Shown piece by piece: positions 1 to 6,313 of a stretch of 11,778 nt of DNA (the first letter of the stretch is position 1; each line of letters begins with the position of its first letter). The notes under the pieces are model-generated. The model did no database searches, had not been told where the DNA came from, and worked only from the letters and a program-made list of their open reading frames with translations. The translations under genes were made by a program, and so were the position numbers. Source of the stretch: DATAYA01 sp036272815 (GTDB taxonomy: Bacteria > Pseudomonadota > Alphaproteobacteria > Acetobacterales > Acetobacteraceae); the NCBI GenBank assembly GCA_036272815.1, contig DATAYA010000308.1:1-11778 (forward strand), given 5' to 3'.

Positions 1-264
1 CCGGCCGGGGGTGCGGGACCCCGCCCCGCCCTGGATGGCGGCCCCGGCCGACGATCATCATCGCCTTGCGCAGCGTGCGCCGGCCGCGCGACCCGGCGGC
101 GGCGAGGTATTCGGCCACGGTCATGGCGGAGCGCAGCAGCGCATAGCGGGCGAGGCCGTCGACCGCGGATGTCCAAGCGCCGCCCGGGCGGGTGACCTTG
201 TGCCTAGGCCTGAAGCCCCAGTCGGCGTCCGCCCTGCTACGATCGCCCAGAACCAAGATGAGGC
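1..264 (-). CDS. possible 5' part of an unidentified gene, cut by the left window edge
   Basis: On the minus strand one frame stays open from about 264 to the window edge. Between roughly 210 and 55 its codons end in G or C almost without exception, better than the opposite-strand alternatives over the same stretch. The readable part includes the segments DWGFRPRHKVTRPGGAW, LARYALLRSAMTVAEYLAAA and GRRTLRKAMMIV. No ATG lies near the expected start; a TTG near 256 or the ATG at 126 are the options. The final codons before the edge (about 1-45) read through very GC-rich DNA able to form a hairpin (GGGGT/ACCCC), which looks more like intergenic sequence than protein. I do not recognise a family. 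It could be a gene start, a decayed remnant or chance. It is divergent from the gene at 271. Confidence 0.3.
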
Positions 265-270
265 AAACGC

Positions 271-741
271 ATGAGATACAATCGGCTCCTAATCGCGTTG
301 GCGCTGCTGGTGATCACCCCGTGCGCCGCATGGGCGGCCGGCCCGCGGGCGACGTGCCGCGCGCTCGGCTCCAGGGACACGCTGCGGCCGATCCCGCCGG
401 CGCTTCTGGGCGCCGCGGTGCGGGCGTTCGGACTGCAGCACATGCCGCCCGACCAGGTCCTCCGGAGCACCGTCTGGCGGTGCCGCAGCGGTGTGGTGCT
501 GATGTGCAATTACGGCGCGAACCTGCCCTGCGGCCGCGCTGACACGAGCCGGGTGCTGCCGCCGCAGGGAACCGCGTGGTGCCAGCAGAAGCCCCAGGCG
601 GATTTCATCCCGGCCTACATCACCGGGCACGACAGCATCTGGCGCTGGCGCTGCGACGGCGGCGTGCCGGCGGCGGAGGGGCCGCCGGCACGGGTCGATG
701 CGCGGGGCTTCCTGGTGCGCTACTGGAAACAGCTCCAGTGA
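271..741 (+). CDS. secreted cysteine-containing hypothetical protein
   Basis: This is a 156-residue protein with a clear Sec signal peptide: a basic start (MRYNR), a hydrophobic core over residues 6-16 and a likely cleavage after AWA (about residue 22). The mature part has six cysteines (in ATCRAL, VWRCRSG, LMCNYG, LPCGRA, AWCQQK and WRWRCDGG), enough for three disulfides, so a periplasmic location is likely. The pattern WRCxxGxVxxCxxGANLPCG, then ADTSR, then FIPAYITGH followed by WRCxGG matches from memory a widespread uncharacterised alphaproteobacterial family; its function is unknown to me. The ATG follows a weak purine-rich stretch (GATGAGG), and a TACGAT at 238-243 could be a -10 element. 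Third positions are strongly G/C, supporting real coding. It stands alone, with a porin remnant on the opposite strand downstream. Confidence 0.85.
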   Translation: MRYNRLLIALALLVITPCAAWAAGPRATCRALGSRDTLRPIPPALLGAAVRAFGLQHMPPDQVLRSTVWRCRSGVVLMCNYGANLPCGRADTSRVLPPQGTAWCQQKPQADFIPAYITGHDSIWRWRCDGGVPAAEGPPARVDARGFLVRYWKQLQ

Positions 742-743
742 CA

Positions 744-788
744 GGCCGCGTTCAGACGGGCCGCGTTCAGACGGGCCGCGTTCAGAAC
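744..788. repeat. three tandem copies of a 15-bp unit
   Basis: Two perfect copies of GGCCGCGTTCAGACG (744-758, 759-773) are followed by a third, GGCCGCGTTCAGAAC (774-788), that differs at its last two positions. Read on the minus strand, the third copy contains the stop codon of the porin remnant (TTCTGA, stop at 784-782). The two perfect copies therefore lie just beyond that stop and look like replication-slippage duplications of the region around it. Confidence 0.9.
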
Positions 789-990
789 GTCACGTCCGAC
801 CGCACCCCCACCACGATCGCGTTGCGCGGCGCCGAGCCGTCATGCTTGACGACATGGCCGCCCGGGTGGAACCAGAACTCGCGTCGGGCTGCGCCGTCCA
901 CCACGGCGCGAGCGGCACCTGATACGTTGCCTCCGCGATCATCTCCTCAAGCGGGGCGAGGCATAGAACCGCCACGGACAGTCCGCGCAA
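782..990 (-). pseudogene. C-terminal remnant of an OprB-type carbohydrate porin, frameshifted
   Basis: On the minus strand one frame encodes EATYQVPLAPWWTAQPD (934-884). The reading then has to move to another frame to continue FWFHPGGHVVKHDG and then NAIVVGVRSDVTF followed by a stop at 784-782. From knowledge of the family, this is the usual end of OprB-type carbohydrate-selective porins: a conserved LAPWW..QPD strand, the HPGG turn, and a last beta strand ending in phenylalanine, the outer-membrane assembly signal. The frame changes near 878-884 and is consistent with one lost base (GCGAG where GCGCAG would be expected). Weaker similarity may extend up to about 990. The rest of the roughly 400-residue barrel is absent, because the dehydrogenase gene begins at 1025. 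It is a truncated, frameshifted relic, unless the frameshift is a sequencing error, and even then it would be only a fragment. Confidence 0.75.
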
Positions 991-1024
991 CCCGATCCCT
1001 TCCGGCACGAGGCGGCCTGCCTGC

Positions 1025-2101
1025 CTAGGCGGCCGCGACCGCCCGCCCGATGAGCCGCTCATAGCGCCGCGCGTACTCCGGCCACACCTCGGGGTTCAGC
1101 AGCCGCGGCGGACGATGGCCGTCGAGGATCGTCAGCATCTGTTCCGCCGCGATTTGCGCCATCGTCGCCCGCGCCTCGTGCGTGACGCCAGCCGTGTGCG
1201 GGCTCGCGATCACGGTGTCGAGGCGCAGCAGCGGATGGTCGGGCGCCGGCGGCTCCGGGTCCCAGACGTCGAGCCCGGCACCCGCGATCCCGCGCCGCTC
1301 CAGCACCGCGGCAAGTGCCGCCTCGTCATGGATGCCGCCCCGCGCGGTGGTGATGAAATAGGCGTGCGGCTGCATCAGCGCGAACTCGCCGGCACCGATC
1401 ATGCCGCGCGTCTCCGCCGTGCGCGGGCAGTTGAGCGAGACGAAGTCGGACCGCGCCAGCAGTTCTTCGAGCGTCACCTTCTCCGCCCCGCGCGCCGCCA
1501 TCTGTGCCGCGTCGACGTAAGGGTCGTAGGCCAGCACCGTCATCGCGAGCAGGCCGCGGCAAAGTTCGGCGATCCGGCTGCCGACATGACCGAGCCCGAC
1601 GATGCCGACCGTGCGGCCGCTTATGTCGCGACCCATGTAGTCGTCGCGTGCGATCCCTGGGGCGCTGCGCATCCTGCGATCGGCCTCCACGATGCGCTTC
1701 GAGAGTGCGAGCATCATCCCGAGCGCGTGCTCCGCCACCGCCTCGCGGTTGCCGCCCGCCTGGTTGACCGCGAGCACGCCCGCGCGGGTGCAGGCGGAGA
1801 GGTCGATCGTGTCGTAGCCGGCGCCGTTGCTGGAGACCGCGAGCAGGTTGGGCGTCTCCGCCAGCAGTGCGTCGGTCGCGTGCCAGTGCCGCGCGATCTC
1901 GTCGCGCGCGGCACCGATCTGATAGGCGTGCGCCGTTGCCAGCACCGCGGCCGCATCCGCGCGGGTTGCCTCGTTCTCGATCCGCTCGAGCGTCACGTCG
2001 CCGCGCGCGGTGAGCGTCTGCCCGAACAGCGGGGAGGCGGTGTATTTCACATAGAACACGCGCTTGCCGTTCATCGATGTCGTCCGTGCGGTTGTTGTCA
2101 T
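1025..2101 (-). CDS. D-2-hydroxyacid dehydrogenase (phosphoglycerate dehydrogenase-like)
   Basis: This 358-residue protein belongs to the D-isomer-specific 2-hydroxyacid dehydrogenase family, which interconverts 2-oxoacids and D-2-hydroxyacids with NAD(P)H in the cytosol. The Rossmann motif VGIVGLGHVG is at residues 165-174, followed by the cofactor-binding acid in AYDPY (D193). The catalytic triad is present: R254 in TTARGGIHDE, E283 in WDPEPP and H302 in SPHTAGVT. The N-terminal substrate domain contains SNGAGYDTID (91-100), and NQAGGNREAVAEHALGMML (113-131) begins the central domain. Length and order resemble SerA-like enzymes without the ACT domain. Its ATG directly follows the exporter's stop, with no spacer, so translation is probably coupled. 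A second ATG at 2074 (MNGKRVF) gives a start closer to the conserved region and is a good alternative. The substrate cannot be told; a serA role is not assumed. Confidence 0.93.
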   Translation of the reverse strand: MTTTARTTSMNGKRVFYVKYTASPLFGQTLTARGDVTLERIENEATRADAAAVLATAHAYQIGAARDEIARHWHATDALLAETPNLLAVSSNGAGYDTIDLSACTRAGVLAVNQAGGNREAVAEHALGMMLALSKRIVEADRRMRSAPGIARDDYMGRDISGRTVGIVGLGHVGSRIAELCRGLLAMTVLAYDPYVDAAQMAARGAEKVTLEELLARSDFVSLNCPRTAETRGMIGAGEFALMQPHAYFITTARGGIHDEAALAAVLERRGIAGAGLDVWDPEPPAPDHPLLRLDTVIASPHTAGVTHEARATMAQIAAEQMLTILDGHRPPRLLNPEVWPEYARRYERLIGRAVAAA

Positions 2102-3634
2102 TCAGGCCTGTCGGCGGCGCCAGACCTGGCGTGCGGCCCAGAGCAGGTGCGTGCCGGACCGGATGATCGGCTTGCGCAGCGTGCCACGACGGCGGGTGCG
2201 CAGGAGTTGGACCTGTTGCGGCAGCCGCCCGCTCAGCTCGGCTCCCGCATCCGGCGCGAGCCACAGCGAGACCAGCGGCGCGCCGAGGGCGACCACCGTC
2301 ACCACGAGGAAGCCGACCGAGAAATCCGGGAGCGTCGGCCCGGCATTGCCGCGGATCGCGACGGCGGCGCCGAGTGCGGCCGCCGAGGTGGCGATGCCGA
2401 GGCTGAGGAAAAGCTGCTGGAAGGTCGTGTAGAAGCTGGTCGCCGCACTCATCCGCTCGCGCGGGATGTCGGCATAGGCGATCGTGTTGTAAGCCATGAA
2501 CTGCAACGACTGGAAATACCCGCCCAGCAGCAGCAACCCATAGATCGCGGAGCGCGGCCAGTCGGGGCGGAACGCGGCGGTCATGCCGAACAGGAAGGTC
2601 GCGAGCATCCCGACCCAGATCATCGTCCGGCGATAGCCGAGGGCCCGCAGCATCGGCTGCGCCGTGACGCGCATCAGCAGCGAGCCGACGGCGGAGACGA
2701 AGGTTATCATCCCACTCGCGACCGCCGACATCCCGAAGCCCAGCTGCAGCATCAGCGGCAGCAGGAACGGCATCGCGCCCGCCGCGACGCGCGAGCAGGC
2801 GCCGGCATAGACCGAGATGCGGAAGGTGGGGATGCGCATCAGGCGCAGGTCGAGAATCGGATCTGGATGCAGCCGCGCATGGCGGATGTAGAGCACGCCG
2901 GTGACGACGCCGATCGCCAGCAGCGCCGCGGTCACCCGCAGCGAGGCGGCGCCGCGGCTGCCCATCTCCAGCCCGAAGGTCAGGCACGAGAGCGAGACGG
3001 CGGTGAGGCCGAGCCCGGGCACGTCGAACGGCCGTTTCTCCGGTTCCCTGATCTCGTCGATGTAGCGCAGCACCAGCACGATGCCGGCGAGCCCGATCGG
3101 CACGTTCATGCCGAAGATCCAGCGCCAGTTCAGGTAGGTGACGATGAACCCGCCGACCGGAGGTCCCACCACCGGCCCGATCGTCGCCGGCACCAGCAGC
3201 CAGGCCATCGCCGAGACCAGTTCCGCCTTCGGGATCGTGCGCAGCAGCACCAGCCGCCCGACCGGGACCATCATGGCCCCGCCGATACCCTGGATGATCC
3301 GCGCCGCGACCAGGAACGGCAGACCCGTCGACAGGCCGCACAGAACCGAACCGAGCGTGAACAGTGCGATCGCGGCGGCGAACACGGTGCGGCTGCCGAG
3401 CCGGTCGGCGACCTTGCCGCTGGCCGGGATGAACACGGCGAGGCTGAGCAGGTAGGAGGTCAGGGCCACGCTCATGTTCAGCGGGTCGGCGTGGAAGCTG
3501 CGCGCCATCGCCGGCAGCGCGGTCGAGAGCACCGTGCCGTCGAGCATCTCCATGAACATCGCGGCCGCGACGATCAGGGCGGTGGTGCGGGTGCTGGCGG
3601 GCTTGCGCGGCATCGGGCAGGAGAATCGCCGCAT
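2102..3634 (-). CDS. MFS exporter, DHA2 (EmrB/QacA-like) family
   Basis: This 510-residue inner-membrane protein resembles 14-helix proton-driven drug or metabolite exporters. Family signatures appear in order: MLDGTVLSTALPAMA in helix 1 (30-44), the motif-A-like GKVADRLGSR loop (73-82), RIIQGIGGAMMVPVGR (112-127), the antiporter motif GPVVGPPVGG (153-162) and WRWIFGMNVPIG (170-181). Many further hydrophobic segments follow, and the protein ends in a strongly basic tail after about residue 465. The first ATG (3634) and a second (3613, MPRKPAS) are both possible, with no convincing ribosome site for either; the later one fits the usual short N-terminus better. It is the first gene of a two-gene unit with the hydroxyacid dehydrogenase, which suggests that the exported compound and the dehydrogenase substrate are related, but this is inference. 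Known family members export cationic or amphipathic drugs. Confidence 0.92.
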   Translation of the reverse strand: MRRFSCPMPRKPASTRTTALIVAAAMFMEMLDGTVLSTALPAMARSFHADPLNMSVALTSYLLSLAVFIPASGKVADRLGSRTVFAAAIALFTLGSVLCGLSTGLPFLVAARIIQGIGGAMMVPVGRLVLLRTIPKAELVSAMAWLLVPATIGPVVGPPVGGFIVTYLNWRWIFGMNVPIGLAGIVLVLRYIDEIREPEKRPFDVPGLGLTAVSLSCLTFGLEMGSRGAASLRVTAALLAIGVVTGVLYIRHARLHPDPILDLRLMRIPTFRISVYAGACSRVAAGAMPFLLPLMLQLGFGMSAVASGMITFVSAVGSLLMRVTAQPMLRALGYRRTMIWVGMLATFLFGMTAAFRPDWPRSAIYGLLLLGGYFQSLQFMAYNTIAYADIPRERMSAATSFYTTFQQLFLSLGIATSAAALGAAVAIRGNAGPTLPDFSVGFLVVTVVALGAPLVSLWLAPDAGAELSGRLPQQVQLLRTRRRGTLRKPIIRSGTHLLWAARQVWRRRQA

Positions 3635-3702
3635 TCGGCGGTGGGGGGAATCACAAGTTGCGCATGGCCGCTGTTCCGGCGGCCGTCGCCTCGCGCGGCG
3701 TG

Positions 3703-3714
3703 GCGGCCGGCCGC
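3703..3714. repeat. 12-bp perfect palindrome
   Basis: GCGGCCGGCCGC is its own reverse complement. It sits directly after the stop of the 68-codon gene and about 70 bp before the exporter start. With no loop and in very GC-rich DNA it may be chance; an operator or recognition-site role is possible but unsupported. The rest of the 81-bp gap (3635-3715) shows no clear promoter. Confidence 0.3.
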
Positions 3715-3715
3715 G

Positions 3716-3922
3716 TCACCGGACGGCGCCGGCGATGTGCATGTCGAGTTCGCGGCGCAGGCGGCGCGCCTCCTCGGGCGTCAGTTCGACGAACATCCGG
3801 CGGCAGGGCTCGCCGGGATGCTCCTGCCGCAGGCGGAGGAAGACGGCGCCGGGGGCCGACCACAGGCTGACATGGCTTGCTTCGGCCTCGGGGGAGAAAT
3901 GCGCTTGGGGCGAATCGCTCAC
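3716..3922 (-). CDS. small conserved-looking hypothetical protein
   Basis: This is a 68-residue soluble protein starting at GTG (MSDSPQAHFSP) and ending MHIAGAVR. Nearly all codons end in G or C, which supports real coding. The C-terminal half (FVELTPEEARRLRRELDMHI) reads as an amphipathic, charged helix with a TPEEA helix cap. The N-terminal half (ASHVSLWSAPGAVFLRLRQ) could form two beta strands. No signal peptide or membrane segment is seen. It lies last in the closely packed minus-strand set below the GT61 gene. I do not recognise a family or function. Confidence 0.65.
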   Translation of the reverse strand: MSDSPQAHFSPEAEASHVSLWSAPGAVFLRLRQEHPGEPCRRMFVELTPEEARRLRRELDMHIAGAVR

Positions 3923-4047
3923 GGTAGCGTGATGATGCCACTCCGCGGTCGGCGGCGCAAGGCTTCGCGCTTGCCGTAGCCGATCAGCGAGAACGGAAAG
4001 CTCTCCTCGGTGTTGCTAGCGGGGCGGCTCGGACAATGCGGATTCAC
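3919..4047 (-). CDS. doubtful 42-codon ORF linking the GT61 gene to the small hypothetical gene
   Basis: A GTG at 4047 overlaps the stop of the GT61 gene (GTGA), and the frame ends with TGA at 3919-3921, which overlaps the GTG of the next gene (again GTGA). The central part, TEESFPFSLIGYGKREAL, has codons with G/C-ending bias and reads like real protein. The flanks (NPHCPSRPAS and RRRPRSGIITLP) do not. It may be a tiny translationally coupled gene, the last piece of a decayed gene, or a chance open frame. No family is recognised. If it is not a gene, 3923-4043 is an ordinary 121-bp spacer. Confidence 0.3.
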   Translation of the reverse strand: MNPHCPSRPASNTEESFPFSLIGYGKREALRRRPRSGIITLP

Positions 4048-5210
4048 GCTGTCGCGAGGCTGGCGGGGCCAGGCTGCGTCCGTCGCGTCAGCACGGCATC
4101 GAGATAGGCGCGGAACAGCCCGGGGTCGACGGCATAATCCCCTTCCCCTGCCACCCGCAGATAGGCGTTCCGGTGGCCGCGCAGCGCGCCGAGATAGGAC
4201 TGGTCGAGCGCCCGCAGCCCGATCGCAGCGACCCTTGTGCCGGCGCCGGCGAAGGCCGCGTTGTGCAACGCCGAGCCATAGTCGCCCGCGATCATGTCGG
4301 CACCGGCGCAGAGTGCCACCTGCGCCCGCCAGGGCAGCGTCTCCGCGGCGACGATGGAGAAGCCGAACTCGGAGGCCGCGATCGCCGCCAGCGCCGGCCC
4401 GTTGAGGCAGCGCCGGGCCGCGCCCGGCCGCATCGAGTGGAACACGCGCGTCAGATAGACCCGCCGCACATCGAGCCGCGCCGCCCGCGCGCCCGCCATG
4501 TCCGCGACCTGTTCGAACACCGAGCCGGCATAGGGGTGATAGGCGCCGTCGAAGCTCGCGAGCGTCGGGATGATGGCACGACGCAGCACGATCCGGTCGG
4601 TGAAGCGGTCGAACGGCACTATGTCGGCGGCCGGAATGGCAAAGACGCTGTGCAGCGCCTCGCGCAGCCAGGCCGGGGCGGCGGCGTCGAGCAGGAAGGC
4701 CGGCCGCTCGTCGGCTCCCTCCAGCGCCCGCAGCGCGGTCATCAGCCGCGGCAGTGTCTCGATGATGAAGTGCCCGTAGACGTCGATGCCGAAGCCCGCG
4801 AACACCACGCAGGGCCGCTCGATGATGCGCGGCGCCAGCGTGCGCTGGCGGGCGATGTCGAACCAGTCCGGATCGGGAAGCAGGCGTCGGACGTAGTCGG
4901 GCATCAGCTCGGGCGACGTGACGAGGCTGCCCTCCAGCACCACGGCGCCACGGCCCATCACCTCGGCGTCGCAGGCGAAGATGCAGCTTACGTCGTAGGA
5001 CCGCCTGGCGTGGCCGGTGCGGTGCCAGTCGACAGCCCAGGCGTCGACGAACGCCGGCGCCTCGACCAGCAGCGGCCGCGGCTGTGCCAGCGGCGCGGCC
5101 GGGGCGACGACCATCCGCAGCAGGCGGCCGGGGCGGAAGCAGGGCTGCTCGACCACATCGGCCACATCCATCAGGCAGTCGATGCCGGCCGCCGCCGCGC
5201 TCCCCGCCAC
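4044..5210 (-). CDS. family 61 glycosyltransferase (DUF563 type)
   Basis: This protein of about 388 residues resembles GT61/DUF563 glycosyltransferases, which transfer sugars onto glycans in surface polysaccharide or glycoprotein assembly. The recognisable blocks, in family order, are GFGIDVYGHFIIETLPRLM (like the usual GHWL.E.LPRL), VYLTRVFHSMRPGAARRCLN (the R/N-rich block before the last domain) and CAGADMIAGDYGSALHNAAF (the GphGS.L.N.aF block). There is no signal peptide or membrane helix, so it is likely cytoplasmic or membrane-associated. The frame is open further upstream to 5327, but that part lies inside the prenyl synthase gene and reads as an arginine-rich shadow. The likely start is GTG at 5210, 4 bp after the prenyl synthase stop; ATG at 5171 (MDVADVVEQ) is the alternative. 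Acceptor and donor sugars are unknown, and no other polysaccharide genes are visible. Confidence 0.85.
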   Translation of the reverse strand: MAGSAAAAGIDCLMDVADVVEQPCFRPGRLLRMVVAPAAPLAQPRPLLVEAPAFVDAWAVDWHRTGHARRSYDVSCIFACDAEVMGRGAVVLEGSLVTSPELMPDYVRRLLPDPDWFDIARQRTLAPRIIERPCVVFAGFGIDVYGHFIIETLPRLMTALRALEGADERPAFLLDAAAPAWLREALHSVFAIPAADIVPFDRFTDRIVLRRAIIPTLASFDGAYHPYAGSVFEQVADMAGARAARLDVRRVYLTRVFHSMRPGAARRCLNGPALAAIAASEFGFSIVAAETLPWRAQVALCAGADMIAGDYGSALHNAAFAGAGTRVAAIGLRALDQSYLGALRGHRNAYLRVAGEGDYAVDPGLFRAYLDAVLTRRTQPGPASLATA

Positions 5211-5214
5211 CGGA

Positions 5215-6246
5215 TCAGCGGCCTCGGCGCACCGCGTAGTCGGCCGCGTCGAGCAGGGCGGCGCGGGCGAGCGAGACCGGGAAGACGGCGAGCGCCGCCT
5301 TCGCCGCCTGCGCGAAACCGGCCGCACGGGCGATGGTCTGCGGGATCGCGTCGCAGTGCTGCATCAGGGCGAGCGCGTGCGGCAGGTCGGCCTCCGTCTG
5401 CTCGCCCGCCTCGATCGTGCGCTGCCAGAAGGCGCGATCATCGGGGCCGCCGGCCGCGTTGGCAATCAGCACCGGCAGGGTGATCTTCCCCTCCCGGAAA
5501 TCGTCGCCGACCGCCTTGCCGAGTGCGGCCTGGTCGGCGGCATAGTCGAGCGCGTCGTCGACGAGCTGGAAGGCGATGCCGAGGTCGCGGCCGTAGGCCG
5601 CCAGCGCCGCCCGCTCCGCCGCCGGGCGGTTGGCGATCACGGCGCCCACCTCGCAGGCGGCGATGAACAGGGCGGCGGTCTTGCCACTGATGACGTCGAG
5701 ATAGCGCGCCTCGGTGGTCGAGAGGTCGTTCTGCGTCACCAATTGCAGTACCTCGCCCTCGGCGATGGTTGCGGCGGCGCGCGAGAGGATCGCCAGCACG
5801 TCCAGCGAGCCGTCCTCGACCATGAGCTGGAAGGCCCGGGCGAACAGGAAGTCGCCGACGAGCACGGACGCCTGGTTGCCGAACACGGCATTGGCACTGG
5901 CCGAGCCGCGGCGGAGCAGGCTCTCGTCCACCACGTCGTCGTGCAGCAGCGTCGCGGTGTGGATGAACTCGACGCAGGCGGCGAGGCGGATGTGGCGCGG
6001 GCCGCCCTCGGGGTAGCCGCAGAGCCGGGCTGCGGCGAGCGTCAGGAGCGGACGCAACCGCTTGCCGCCTGCGGCGACGAGGTGGGCGGCGAGGCGGGGG
6101 ATCAGCTCCACCGGGCTCGCCATGCGCCCGACGATGGTGCGGTTGGTTGCCTCGAGGTCACGGCCGGCGATCGCGACCAGAGCAGCGAGCGCGTCCTCGC
6201 CCGGATGAGCGGGGTCTGCCTGCAACTGGCCGGTGGCGAGGCCCAA
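5215..6246 (-). CDS. ispB: long-chain trans-polyprenyl diphosphate synthase (octa/decaprenyl type)
   Basis: This 343-residue cytosolic enzyme adds isopentenyl diphosphate units to an allylic diphosphate to make the side chain of ubiquinone. All family motifs are present: GGKRLRP (60-66), the first aspartate-rich motif LLHDDVVD (D103, D104, D107), SGKTAALF (187-194, with the conserved K), the second aspartate-rich motif QLVDDALD (D230, D231, D234) and DDFREGKITLP (248-258). The residue five before the first motif is alanine (A98), in HTATLLHDD. A small residue there is typical of enzymes making long (C40-C50) chains rather than farnesyl or geranylgeranyl diphosphate. The start is TTG, chosen because AGGAG sits 7 bases upstream. 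The GT61 gene follows after 4 bp. The symbol ispB is used in the broad sense; the exact chain length is not determinable here. Confidence 0.92.
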   Translation of the reverse strand: MGLATGQLQADPAHPGEDALAALVAIAGRDLEATNRTIVGRMASPVELIPRLAAHLVAAGGKRLRPLLTLAAARLCGYPEGGPRHIRLAACVEFIHTATLLHDDVVDESLLRRGSASANAVFGNQASVLVGDFLFARAFQLMVEDGSLDVLAILSRAAATIAEGEVLQLVTQNDLSTTEARYLDVISGKTAALFIAACEVGAVIANRPAAERAALAAYGRDLGIAFQLVDDALDYAADQAALGKAVGDDFREGKITLPVLIANAAGGPDDRAFWQRTIEAGEQTEADLPHALALMQHCDAIPQTIARAAGFAQAAKAALAVFPVSLARAALLDAADYAVRRGR

Positions 6247-6253
6247 TCGGTTT

Positions 6254-6258
6254 CTCCT
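6254..6258 (-). promoter_or_regulatory. ribosome binding site supporting the TTG start of the prenyl synthase
   Basis: AGGAG on the minus strand lies 7 bases before TTG at 6246 (AGGAGAAACCGATTG). No ATG in the same frame lies between this site and the conserved region, so it fixes the TTG as the likely start. Confidence 0.75.
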
Positions 6259-6282
6259 ACCGGCGCGCGCGGATACTGCCGC

Positions 6283-6300
6283 CCGCCGTCATATCGGCGG
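6283..6300 (-). terminator. short hairpin between membrane protein and prenyl synthase genes
   Basis: CCGCCG and CGGCGG form a 6-bp perfect stem around the loop TCATAT, 14 bp after the membrane-protein stop (minus strand). No T tract follows, so a strong intrinsic terminator is unlikely. It could be an attenuating or mRNA-stabilising structure, or chance in GC-rich DNA. Confidence 0.3.
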
Positions 6301-6313
6301 CCCGGAAATGCGG

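Noticed and set aside
1326..3341. Long second minus-strand frame of about 670 codons across the exporter/dehydrogenase junction
   Set aside because: It is Arg/Ala/Gly-rich and out of frame with two genes that have complete family motifs; a frame shadow.
1115..3979. Plus-strand open frame of about 950 codons opposite the dehydrogenase and exporter genes
   Set aside because: It is rich in Arg, His, Asp and Gln with no domain pattern, and it mirrors the strong codon bias of the two well-supported minus-strand genes. Long antisense frames are expected at this GC content.
5211..5327. N-terminal extension of the GT61 protein starting MRPVSRRRRRRR
   Set aside because: This stretch lies inside the prenyl synthase coding region and its arginine run is a frame shadow; starts at 5210 or 5171 fit better.
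4173..5483. Plus-strand open frame of about 436 codons opposite the GT61 gene
   Set aside because: Antisense shadow without recognisable motifs; the GT61 blocks on the minus strand are clear.
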